Source: Gemmatimonadota bacterium (GTDB lineage Bacteria > Gemmatimonadota > Gemmatimonadetes > Longimicrobiales > Gaopeijiaceae). From it: DNA of 64,000 bases. Both the position numbers and the translations under genes were made by a program. The stretch is taken from NCBI GenBank assembly GCA_007126575.1, contig SLBA01000042.1:1-64000 (forward strand). The letters run 5' to 3'. This document shows, one piece after another, positions 1 through 7,711 of this stretch (position 1 is the stretch's first letter; each line of letters begins with the position of its first letter). The notes beneath the pieces are model-generated. The model was not told where the DNA came from and did no database searches. It was given only the letters and a program-made list of their open reading frames with translations.

Positions 1-1
1 A

Positions 2-74
2 TGGAGCCAATCGGGATCGAACCGATGACCTCCTGCTTGCAAAGCAGGCGCTCTCCCAACTGAGCTATGGCCCC
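2..74 (-). tRNA. tRNA-Ala (anticodon TGC)
   Basis: On the minus strand a complete 73-nt cloverleaf can be drawn. It has a 7-bp acceptor stem (GGGGCCA with TGGCTCC), a D-arm with the TAGCTCAG-type sequence, an anticodon stem CCTGC/GCAGG around TTTGCAA giving anticodon TGC, and a T-arm containing GGTTCGATCC. The discriminator base is A; CCA is not encoded. The sequence matches the usual bacterial tRNA-Ala(UGC) pattern. In many bacteria this tRNA sits in the rRNA spacer; no rRNA is visible here because the window edge lies next to its 3' end. Confidence 0.96.
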
Positions 75-198
75 TGAAACGGGAATGCGCCTTCGAGCCG
101 ACGTTGCCGGCCCCGCAACTCCCGAGACTCCTAATTTCAGAGAAATCGGGGCGGGAAGTCAACACGTGCCCTCGACAGCGGTTCGTCCACCCCCGTCT

Positions 199-1098
199 TC
201 AGGGGAGGACGGAGCGGGCCACGAATAGCAGATTCGCCGGGCGCTCGGCCAGGCGCCGCACGTACCAGGGGTACCACTGTTCCCCGTAGGAGATCAGGAC
301 CCGAAAGGGAGTGCCGACCTCGAGGATCTTCGGCCACGCCCGCGTGCGGATCCCGTAGAGCATCTGGATCTCGGGCCCGTCGGCGATCTGCGACAGGAGA
401 TCGATGTCGTGGCTGCCGAGCACGTGGCGCAGGGGCCGTCCCGCGCCGGGGCCCGTCAGATCCAGGCTCAGCTCTCCGGCCAGGTGAAGAAAGGCCGCAT
501 CCACCGCACCGGAGCCCTGCAGCGCCACATCCTCCGGCTCGCGATACGCGCCCTTAACCAGCCGCACCGTGCCCCCCGCCCCCAGGACCGCCTCGAGGTC
601 AGCGGGGGTGCGGTGCAGGTAGGCCTGCAGGCAGATCCCGAGCGGCGCCCCCGGATCCAGGAGCGAGCGGTAGAGGTCAAGGGTGGCATCGACATAGCTC
701 GAATCCTCCATGTCGATCCATACCGGCACCCCCGCCGACAGGGCGTGATGGGCCAGCCGGCTCAGCGCCCCCCGACAGATCTCCTCGCCCAGGTCCAGCC
801 CCAGGTGCGTGGGCTTGACCGAGACCTGTACGTCCAGCCCCTCTTCGAGCGAGCGATCCACCACACTCCGGTAGTGGTCGACCACCCGTGACACAGCGGC
901 GGCGGAATCGACGTTTTCACCCAACTGGGTCAGAACGACCGGAATCCCCTCCCCGGCCAGACGGTGCGATGCCGCCAGCGCCTCATCCAGGGTTTCGCCC
1001 GGCATGAAGCGACGAACGGCCCTTCGAACGAACCCCCGTCGCCGCGCCTGATCCGCCAGCCACGGGTTTCGCGACGCCTTCAGAAGCAGAGAACGCAT
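199..1098 (-). CDS. Proline dehydrogenase (short monofunctional type)
   Basis: This 299-residue FAD enzyme would oxidise proline to pyrroline-5-carboxylate and pass electrons to the quinone pool. The PRODH barrel signatures are readable in order: RLVKGAYRE, a GSHD turn, EIQMLYGIR, and the C-terminal YGEQWYPWYVRRLAERPANL, which carries the paired arginines of the substrate carboxylate site. The length fits the monofunctional PutB/PRODH class rather than PutA. The ATG at 1098 was chosen over longer upstream starts because GGAAGGGGGG lies just before it and the protein then begins at the family's usual N-terminus. No P5C dehydrogenase is in the window. A short palindrome (1113-1123) and an AT-rich TATATC element lie directly upstream and could be its promoter and operator. 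Confidence 0.9.
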   Translation of the reverse strand: MRSLLLKASRNPWLADQARRRGFVRRAVRRFMPGETLDEALAASHRLAGEGIPVVLTQLGENVDSAAAVSRVVDHYRSVVDRSLEEGLDVQVSVKPTHLGLDLGEEICRGALSRLAHHALSAGVPVWIDMEDSSYVDATLDLYRSLLDPGAPLGICLQAYLHRTPADLEAVLGAGGTVRLVKGAYREPEDVALQGSGAVDAAFLHLAGELSLDLTGPGAGRPLRHVLGSHDIDLLSQIADGPEIQMLYGIRTRAWPKILEVGTPFRVLISYGEQWYPWYVRRLAERPANLLFVARSVLP

Positions 1099-1307
1099 GA
1101 CCCCCCTTCCACCTTGTGACAAGTCTGATATATTCCGGCGCTGTCTCGGGAGACGGGAGTGCGGGACCCGCCGGAATTTCGGCCCCCGATCCCTCGCCGA
1201 CGACATGCTTTGAAACCTGATCCGGGGACCCTCCGTACGGGGAGTCACAAGCGGATGAACTTCGGCCGCTAACCGGAACTCATAGATAGAACGACCTGGA
1301 GAATATC

Positions 1308-1478
1308 ATGGCAATGCTTACATCCAAGAGCACGCGCTTCGAGCGCAGCATGAACTACACGATGCCCGAGTACCGTCCGAATTCCGCCCGTCGCACGGGC
1401 AACCGGATTTCGGTCGTGGCTCCCCTCGGCCAGAACCGCGAGGTGACGTCGCGTAACAAGGAGAATGGCGAGCGCTGA
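1308..1478 (+). CDS. Small basic protein of unknown function, 56 aa
   Basis: A 56-residue ORF starts with ATG at 1308, preceded at good spacing by GGAGA, and stops 21 nt before a strong intrinsic terminator (1500-1540). It is an independent short transcription unit between divergent proline dehydrogenase and the large regulator downstream. The product is rich in Arg, Asn and Ser, has no signal peptide or membrane segment, and contains no motif I recognise. The visible order is MAMLTSKSTRFERSMN..., then an RPNSARRTGNR basic stretch, then ...APLGQNREVTSRN. It could be a small nucleic-acid or ribosome-associated protein, but that is only suggested by charge. The ribosome-binding site plus terminator are the main reasons to believe it is a gene. 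Confidence 0.6.
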   Translation: MAMLTSKSTRFERSMNYTMPEYRPNSARRTGNRISVVAPLGQNREVTSRNKENGER

Positions 1479-1499
1479 CGCGTTCCGCCAGCAGTACCC

Positions 1500-1540
1500 G
1501 CGGCCCGGTGCCCCCTCTGGGGTGCCGGGCCGCTTTGTTT
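1500..1540 (+). terminator. Intrinsic terminator after the 56-aa gene
   Basis: GCGGCCCGGTGCCCC pairs with GGGGTGCCGGGCCGC across a TCT loop. This gives 15 bp including two G-T wobbles, followed directly by TTTGTTT. It ends the small-gene transcript before the 1641 gene. Confidence 0.85.
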
Positions 1541-1640
1541 CCCGTCACCGGACAGGCTCCGCGGGTTTGACGAAACAGGGGGCTCCCCACCATCCTGAGA
1601 CACACTCCCACAACCCGATGCGCGACAGTGGAGCCGCCCC

Positions 1641-4600
1641 ATGGGCCATGCGCCCCCCTATGAACTGAAGCTGTTCGGCCCCCCGGACCTCCGGGACGCG
1701 ACCGGGGCTCCGGTCGGGCTCCCGGCCGGGAAGCCGCTCGCGCTCGTCATCTACCTGCACCTGTCCGACAGCCCCGTCCCGCGCGATCAGCTCGCGGGGC
1801 TCCTGTGGAGCGGGTCGACGCGCGATCGGGCGCGGGGATCCGTCCGGCACGCCCTCTGGTATCTTCGCAAGGAGCTCGGGGAGGACCTCTTCGCGCAGGA
1901 CGATCCCGTCGCGCTGACCCCCGGCAGGGTGCGCTCCGACCTCCAGCAGCTCAGGAGTCACCTGAGCGCCGGTCGCCTCGCCGACGCCGCCCGCCTCTGG
2001 AGCGGCTCCCCCCCGGAGCTGGCCGGCCTGGCCGACGGCGTCGAGTGGAGCCACTGGTGCGAGACGGTCCGACTCTCGATCGAGCGGGAGTTCGCCACCG
2101 CGCTCTCGGACCAGGCGGCCACGGAGCGAGCGCAGGGGAAGCCCCAGGCCGCCATCCGGTGGCTGAGGGTCGCCACCACCGTTCAACCCGGCCGGCTGGG
2201 CGCCCACCTCGAACTGATCGAGACGCACCTCGACCTGCGGAACTTCGACGAGGCCTCGCGTGCGCTGCACGAGGCCCGCGAGCACCTCTCCGATCCCGAC
2301 TCGATCGCCGAGCTCGATCCCCTGGAACGGCGCCTGGACCTTCTGCAGCGGGGGAGCCCGGTCTCGGAACTCGACGACCCGGCGCTCCGCCTGGAGTTCA
2401 CCGGACGCGACGACGAGTTCAACGCCCTGCTCCGACGGTGGAGACAGGCCCGCGAGGGGGAGCCGGGGATCGGCCTCGTCACCGGCGAGCCCGGAATCGG
2501 AAAGACGCGCCTGTCGGAAGAGATCGCGGCCGTCGCGAAGGCCGAGGGCGGACGGGTCATCCAGCTCAAGGCCGACGACTCCGAGCGGCCGATCGAGTGG
2601 GGACTCCTGTCGGAGACCATCCAGCGGCTGCTCAACCTTTCCGGGGCCGCCGGGATCAGCCACGCGTCGGATGGTGTGCTCCGAACCCTGGTGCCGAGCC
2701 TCAACCTGACCGATCCCTCGGGTCCGGGGGCCCCGGATCGCATGGGTCCGTACCTGCCGCGCAGTCGACCCTCGGCAGCGCTCTCGGACGCGCTGATCGA
2801 CCTCATGTCGGCGGTTTCCGAAGATGCCCCCCTTCTCCTCGTGGTCGATGACCTCCAGTGGGCCGACACCGAGAGCCGCTCGGTCCTGGCCCGCGTCGCC
2901 ACCCGGCTCTCCGAGGTCTCGGTCTTCCTCCTCTTCAACTGCCGCGCCGAAGTCGACAGCGCCCGGGTCCGCAAGACGCTCGCGCTCCTCGCCGAGGGCC
3001 CCCGCACGACCTCGATCGAACTCACCCCGTGGAGCGAGGCCGATGTGAGCCGGCTCCTGCAGGCCCGCATCCGGTTTTCAGGGAGGGGAAGCCGAGACGC
3101 GATCATCGGTCGCATCCATCGCACCACCCGGGGCAACCCCCTCTTCGTGGTCGAACTCCTCAAGGCCTTCGAGGAGGAGGGCACGCTGGAGGGGACCGCC
3201 GAAGGGGTCTGGATCTTCCACACCGACCGGCTTCCCCCGGACCTCCCCCTGCCCCGGTCGCTCCGGGACCTCGTCGACCGTCAGCTCGATCAGCTCTCGG
3301 AAGAGGGCAAGCTGGTGGCGGCCCACCTCGCGCGGATCGGTCATCCGACCTCGCCCCGCATGCTGGCCCTTCGGACCGGTCTCGGAACCTCGGCGGTCAC
3401 CAGCGGGGTCGGCGACCTGTTGAATCGCCGGATGATCCGCTGGGAGAACCCCGAGACGCTGACCTTTCTGCACGACGAACTGCGTTCGGCGGTGGCCCGC
3501 CGCTTCCAGCTGCACGTGGGACTGACCACCGGGGGAGGGGCACAATGGTCGTTCTTCCGGACGGCGGTCGTGGCTTCGGTCGCACTCCTGATGCTCGGGG
3601 CGGTCGCCTACGCCTTCGCCCGCCCCGCACCCACGTCTCCTTCGCTCTTCGGGGGCGGCATGCTGGTCCTGACCCGCGACGCAGGAGTCGAGAGCTATCG
3701 GGTCGAGATTTCGGAGGTCGACGGAGGGCTCGAAATGATCCCGCAGAACCCGGCTTTCTCTCCCCCCGAGACGCCCGGGTCGGGAGGGCCGGTCCGGCTG
3801 GTCAGCGGAGCGGTGGAATGGGTACCGAAAGGCCTCCTTGGACTGAGTCCCGACGGGATGCATCAGCTGGTACACCGAGAACTCGACGACGACCGCCACC
3901 AGCTGGTCCTGTACAACGTCGAAAAGGGGGACCGGGTCCCGATCTACGAGGGTCGGCGCAGTCCCGAGCAGGTCGACGTCTCGCCCCTGGGCCAGCGAAT
4001 CCTCGTGCTCCTGCCGGGGCGGACCGACGCGCTGCTGGTCATGACACCCGGGGGCAGACCGCTCGCCCGGTGGACGTCGGCGGGGATCCTGCGCAGCCAC
4101 TGGTGTGGTCCGGACCGGGTCCTGATCCTCGTGCGGGAAGAGCATGAGGTGCACGCCCACCTCTGGAACCCGGCGCAGGACTCGCTGGAGCGACTCCGGC
4201 TCATGGAGCTTCACCTGGGCGGACAGACCGCGTGTTCTCCCGACGGATCGGCGATCGTGCTCCAGGGTGCGCTCGAGGGGCGGGTGGGAATGTATCTGCA
4301 CCAGCTCGATCGGGGGTCGACGATCCCGCTCCCCCTCCCCCCCGGTGGAGTGCCCGAGCGGGTTCACTGGATCCCCGATGAGGTGGCCCCCCTTCCCTCG
4401 GGTATCCGGATCGCGAGCCCCAAGAAGGTCACATTGGGGTGGGGGGACCAATACCGGCTCGAGGGCCGGCTCCTCTTTCCCGACGGCAGCGCCCGTGAAG
4501 ACTCGCTCCAGTGGGTGAGCCGGGACCGCGAGATCGCCTTCATCGCACAGGACGGCCAGATCACCGCGGCGAGCCCCGGAAAGAGCTGGATCATCGCCGA

Positions 4601-5321
4601 GTGGAACGGCTGGTTGCGCGACAGCGTGCGGATCGAGGTCTCCCCCTCGGAGAGTCCGGGCACCCTCCTGCGGGAAGCGTTCCAGGACCCGAGACTTCCG
4701 GGCTGGCTCGCGACCGGCAGCGCCACCCCCCGTTGGCAACTGCGCGGAAGACCGGGCAGCCTGGGCTTCGCGGGCCCCGACGACCGGCTCGCAGCACTGA
4801 TTTCGGAGTCCGGAGTATGGCTTCCCGACGGGGGGACCCTCGAGCTCGAGTTCCGGCTTCCCCTGTCTCGGTCCGAGGGGCAGTCGCTGGCGCTCTGCCT
4901 CTTTCAGGTGGGAAGCACCCAGTTGGGCACCTTCGCCGAGGAGGGCCTCGAGGCATTCTCGGCATTCCGCAACGGGGTGCGTCAATCGGCCTGTGCCCGC
5001 TACCCCTCGGGCACCGGGGACCAGTGGGACCCGCGACGGATCGAGCTGCACTCGCATCGATCCTTCCCCGCGACCCCCATCGACGTCAGCCCGTCGCTTC
5101 CGAGAGAGGAGTGGGCCCACCTCGCCATATCGGTGGGAGCGGACGGGGCGGTCAGCACCTTCATCGATCGGGAATGGGTCGGATCGACCCCCGTCTTTCT
5201 CGACCCGGACCCGACGGGGTGGAGGATCGCGGTCCTCGGAAAGGCACTCGACACCGAACTCGAGATCCGGCACCTGACGCTCTGGCCGGGTCTGCGATAC
5301 GAGCCGTCGGGTCGCCCCTGA
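1641..5321 (+). CDS. Membrane-anchored BTAD/SARP-like regulator with AAA ATPase and LamG-like C-terminus
   Basis: A 1226-residue multidomain protein. Residues 1-230 look like the OmpR-type DNA-binding plus bacterial transcriptional activator (BTAD) module of AfsR/SARP regulators. Residues 250-600 are an AAA_16/NACHT-like ATPase with Walker A GEPGIGKT (282-289) and Walker B LLLVVDDLQWAD (around 398-409). One hydrophobic segment (about 636-660) follows. The rest, outside the membrane if the DNA-binding half is cytoplasmic, contains beta-propeller-like strands (700-900), an Ig/Big_2-like segment near 960-1010, and a concanavalin/LamG-like end. The ATG at 1641 has GGAG upstream. A single-pass SARP with a periplasmic sensor half resembles CadC-type one-component signalling; the ligand is unknown. 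It stands alone, so its target genes cannot be inferred from context. Confidence 0.8.
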   Translation: MGHAPPYELKLFGPPDLRDATGAPVGLPAGKPLALVIYLHLSDSPVPRDQLAGLLWSGSTRDRARGSVRHALWYLRKELGEDLFAQDDPVALTPGRVRSDLQQLRSHLSAGRLADAARLWSGSPPELAGLADGVEWSHWCETVRLSIEREFATALSDQAATERAQGKPQAAIRWLRVATTVQPGRLGAHLELIETHLDLRNFDEASRALHEAREHLSDPDSIAELDPLERRLDLLQRGSPVSELDDPALRLEFTGRDDEFNALLRRWRQAREGEPGIGLVTGEPGIGKTRLSEEIAAVAKAEGGRVIQLKADDSERPIEWGLLSETIQRLLNLSGAAGISHASDGVLRTLVPSLNLTDPSGPGAPDRMGPYLPRSRPSAALSDALIDLMSAVSEDAPLLLVVDDLQWADTESRSVLARVATRLSEVSVFLLFNCRAEVDSARVRKTLALLAEGPRTTSIELTPWSEADVSRLLQARIRFSGRGSRDAIIGRIHRTTRGNPLFVVELLKAFEEEGTLEGTAEGVWIFHTDRLPPDLPLPRSLRDLVDRQLDQLSEEGKLVAAHLARIGHPTSPRMLALRTGLGTSAVTSGVGDLLNRRMIRWENPETLTFLHDELRSAVARRFQLHVGLTTGGGAQWSFFRTAVVASVALLMLGAVAYAFARPAPTSPSLFGGGMLVLTRDAGVESYRVEISEVDGGLEMIPQNPAFSPPETPGSGGPVRLVSGAVEWVPKGLLGLSPDGMHQLVHRELDDDRHQLVLYNVEKGDRVPIYEGRRSPEQVDVSPLGQRILVLLPGRTDALLVMTPGGRPLARWTSAGILRSHWCGPDRVLILVREEHEVHAHLWNPAQDSLERLRLMELHLGGQTACSPDGSAIVLQGALEGRVGMYLHQLDRGSTIPLPLPPGGVPERVHWIPDEVAPLPSGIRIASPKKVTLGWGDQYRLEGRLLFPDGSAREDSLQWVSRDREIAFIAQDGQITAASPGKSWIIAEWNGWLRDSVRIEVSPSESPGTLLREAFQDPRLPGWLATGSATPRWQLRGRPGSLGFAGPDDRLAALISESGVWLPDGGTLELEFRLPLSRSEGQSLALCLFQVGSTQLGTFAEEGLEAFSAFRNGVRQSACARYPSGTGDQWDPRRIELHSHRSFPATPIDVSPSLPREEWAHLAISVGADGAVSTFIDREWVGSTPVFLDPDPTGWRIAVLGKALDTELEIRHLTLWPGLRYEPSGRP

Positions 5322-5764
5322 CGCAGGGGTGAGCAGAGAGGAAGGGGATCCCGGCGCATGGCCCACCGTTGGTGGCGAAGGTTGGACGCCACAGTGGTCG
5401 ACCGGAGGGCGGTGTGCTGCAGATCGAGAACGCCGAAGCGCTCACTCACCGTAGCCGACCCTGGTAGGAATCATTCATCCGTTGGGCTGCGGAGAGCCAC
5501 GCGCCGGAATGAGGGATCCTGCGCTAGGAGAGTCGCAACGCACCGTTTATCGAGCGTTAAACACCACCCGAGCCACCAGCGATTGACGTGGGAGACGGGA
5601 CCCATCAGAGTGACAACCCCTATAATCACTGGACAATCTCAACTTTAACGCCCATTTGCGAGCGATCGACAGGCACCCCGATCACACCTTGCCACGGAAC
5701 CCGGATTGACGCACCTTCGGGCCCGAATCCCGACCTGCGCCCCCCCTCTCGACCCGGACCGCAC
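5322..5764 (+). other. 443-bp intergenic region, no supported gene
   Basis: Neither strand has an ORF with a convincing ribosome-binding site or coding pattern. The stretch is less GC-rich than its surroundings toward its right end. There, TATAAT at 5621-5626 is a clear -10-like hexamer, but no good -35 stands at 16-18 bp. It probably holds the promoter of the parvulin-type gene at 5765 and the 3' end of the large regulator transcript. Confidence 0.45.
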
Positions 5765-7024
5765 ATGCCCCGCATTCGACATCTGCTGCTCCTGAGCCTG
5801 CTCCTTCTGGTCGGCTGCGAGAGCGACCCGGTGACGCTCGAGGTTGGCGAGTTGGCCTTCACGGAATCCCAGCTCCTGGGGCTCTCGGACGCCCGGCTCG
5901 AGGAGCTCACCCTGATCGCGGCACTCGCCGAGGCCCGGGTCCGAGGCGAAGAGTCCGAGCTCGCGGCGCCTGCCCTCGAGAGAGGACTGCGCGAGTCCCG
6001 GATTCAGTCGCTGCGAGAAGAGGTGATGCTCGAGGCCGCGGGGGTCACCGAGGAGGACCTCGCCGCCCGATACGCGGCGTCGCCCGAGCTGGAGCTCGAG
6101 GTCCGTCACCTGGTGATCCTCTCCGAGCGCTGGCAGCCCGATGCGCACCGGACCGCCGCCGAGAGCCGTGCCCGCACCGCCCTCGAACGCATCGAGGCGG
6201 GGGAGCCCTTCGCCGAGGTGGCCGGAGAGGTGTCGGACGAGCCGGGCGCCGGGCGCCGGGGGGGACTGCTCGAACCGGGTCGCGCGGGGACCTGGGTGCC
6301 CGAATTCTGGGAGGCCGCCCGGGCGCTCGACGAAGGCCAGGTGAGCGGGGTCGTCGAAAGCGAGTTCGGCTTCCACGTCCTGAAGCTCGAGTCGCGCACC
6401 GAGCTCCCCTTCTCCGAGGGCCGCCCACGCGTGGTGCGTGCAATGGCTGCCGAACTCGGGGGGGTCGAGGGATGGGAGCGCTGGCGCGAGGAGGAACTCG
6501 CCGGGCTGACCCTCGACCGCGAGGCGATCCGGGACCTCGCCCTCTCGCCCTCGCCACCGGACGCCTCGGCTGGTGGGGGCACGGACGAGCCCCCTGCCCC
6601 CGTGGTGCTCGCCGACTGGGGCGACGGGTCGTTCACCTCGGCGAACCTCGTCACCGCGCTGCAGGGGGCCCGCGCCGCCGAGTGGGAGCGGCTGCGCGCC
6701 GCCGAAGGCGACGACCGCATCGAACTCGTGCGCGAGCACGCGGAGCGCCACCGGCTCGACGCGATCGCCCGCGAGCGGGGCATCGAGCCCCGCGAGGAGG
6801 CCCGCAGTCGACTCCAGCGGGAGTGGGAGCAGCGGATCGTGAGCTGGACCGCCTTTCTGGACCTCCCCGAGGGACTCGCCCGCGAGGAAGCGGCGGAGCG
6901 GGCCCTCGCCGGACTCCGCAGCAATGATCAGAACGCCCGGATCGCCCGCTCCGAGCTGCGCGAGTGGGCCCCGGTGCTGCGCGCGGCGTATGGGATCTCC
7001 GGCCCGAACGACGAGCGCGCGTGA
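5765..7024 (+). CDS. Parvulin-type (PpiC) peptidyl-prolyl isomerase lipoprotein
   Basis: A 419-residue envelope foldase candidate. The first 18 residues form a lipoprotein signal ending in the lipobox LVGC, so the protein should be lipid-anchored at Cys18. After an alpha-helical SurA_N-like region (about 30-110), a rotamase domain follows (about 110-215), with EVRHLVI at its start, the EVSDEPGAGRRGGLL loop, and FGFHVLKLESR at its end. This is the order seen in PpiC/PrsA/SurA proteins. The C-terminal 200 residues are Glu/Arg-rich helices. The ATG at 5765 was chosen because it places the signal peptide at the N-terminus; an upstream in-frame ATG at 5588 would add 59 unlikely residues. The next gene overlaps its stop codon as GTGA, so the two are probably co-translated. 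Confidence 0.85.
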   Translation: MPRIRHLLLLSLLLLVGCESDPVTLEVGELAFTESQLLGLSDARLEELTLIAALAEARVRGEESELAAPALERGLRESRIQSLREEVMLEAAGVTEEDLAARYAASPELELEVRHLVILSERWQPDAHRTAAESRARTALERIEAGEPFAEVAGEVSDEPGAGRRGGLLEPGRAGTWVPEFWEAARALDEGQVSGVVESEFGFHVLKLESRTELPFSEGRPRVVRAMAAELGGVEGWERWREEELAGLTLDREAIRDLALSPSPPDASAGGGTDEPPAPVVLADWGDGSFTSANLVTALQGARAAEWERLRAAEGDDRIELVREHAERHRLDAIARERGIEPREEARSRLQREWEQRIVSWTAFLDLPEGLAREEAAERALAGLRSNDQNARIARSELREWAPVLRAAYGISGPNDERA

Positions 7025-7692
7025 AGGCCTCCACGAAACGAAAGGCCCGGTTCCTGGCCGGCTTCGCTCTGTATTTCGTTGCGCTCTGGTTCCTGTGGGA
7101 CACCCCGGTGATCTATCCACTCAAGGTCTTCGTGGTCTTTCTGCACGAGATCAGCCACGGGCTCGCGGCGATCGCCACGGGGGGGTCGATCCAGCGCATC
7201 GAGCTGAGCCCGCGGCTGGGGGGGCTCTGCTACTGTCCGGGGGGCAACGCCTTTCTGACCCTCTCGGCCGGATACCTGGGGTCTCTCGCTTGGGGAGGGG
7301 TGATCCTCGAGGCAGGGCACCGGGCGGGGCGACACGCCGGACGGGTGGTTCAGGGCCTGGGGGCACTGGTGCTGCTGATCTCGATCCTCTTCGTGCGGAG
7401 CGCCTTCGGGATCGTCTTCGGACTCCTCTTCGGACTCGCCCTGATCCTGGCCGCGGGGAGGCTGTCGCCGGCGGTCAACCGGGGGCTCCTCTACGTGCTG
7501 GGGCTGACCAGCGCGCTTTACGCGATCCTCGACATCAAGTCCGATGTACTGGATCGTCCGCACCTCCCCTCCGACGCCCACATGCTGGCCGAGCTGACCG
7601 GGGTCCCGACCGTGGTCTGGGGACTGATCTGGATCGGGCTCGCCCTTGTCGTCTCGACTCTGCTCTTCCTGCGCGCCTTCCGCTCCGCCTGA
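7021..7692 (+). CDS. M50B-like membrane metalloprotease
   Basis: A 223-residue integral membrane protein with about six hydrophobic segments. HEISH at residues 42-46 lies inside the first membrane region, giving the HExxH zinc motif of the S2P/M50 family. The GGSIQRIELSPRLGG stretch after it and a late Asp-rich segment (SDAHMLAELTGVP) match the M50B-like subfamily (PF13398). The GTG at 7021 overlaps the stop of the parvulin gene (GTGA), and this start removes a non-hydrophobic extension. A pairing of envelope foldase and intramembrane protease suggests envelope quality control, but that is inference. The gene converges with tamB, 19 bp away. Confidence 0.8.
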   Translation: MKASTKRKARFLAGFALYFVALWFLWDTPVIYPLKVFVVFLHEISHGLAAIATGGSIQRIELSPRLGGLCYCPGGNAFLTLSAGYLGSLAWGGVILEAGHRAGRHAGRVVQGLGALVLLISILFVRSAFGIVFGLLFGLALILAAGRLSPAVNRGLLYVLGLTSALYAILDIKSDVLDRPHLPSDAHMLAELTGVPTVVWGLIWIGLALVVSTLLFLRAFRSA

Positions 7693-7711
7693 CCGTCGGT
7701 CGGACGCCGGA

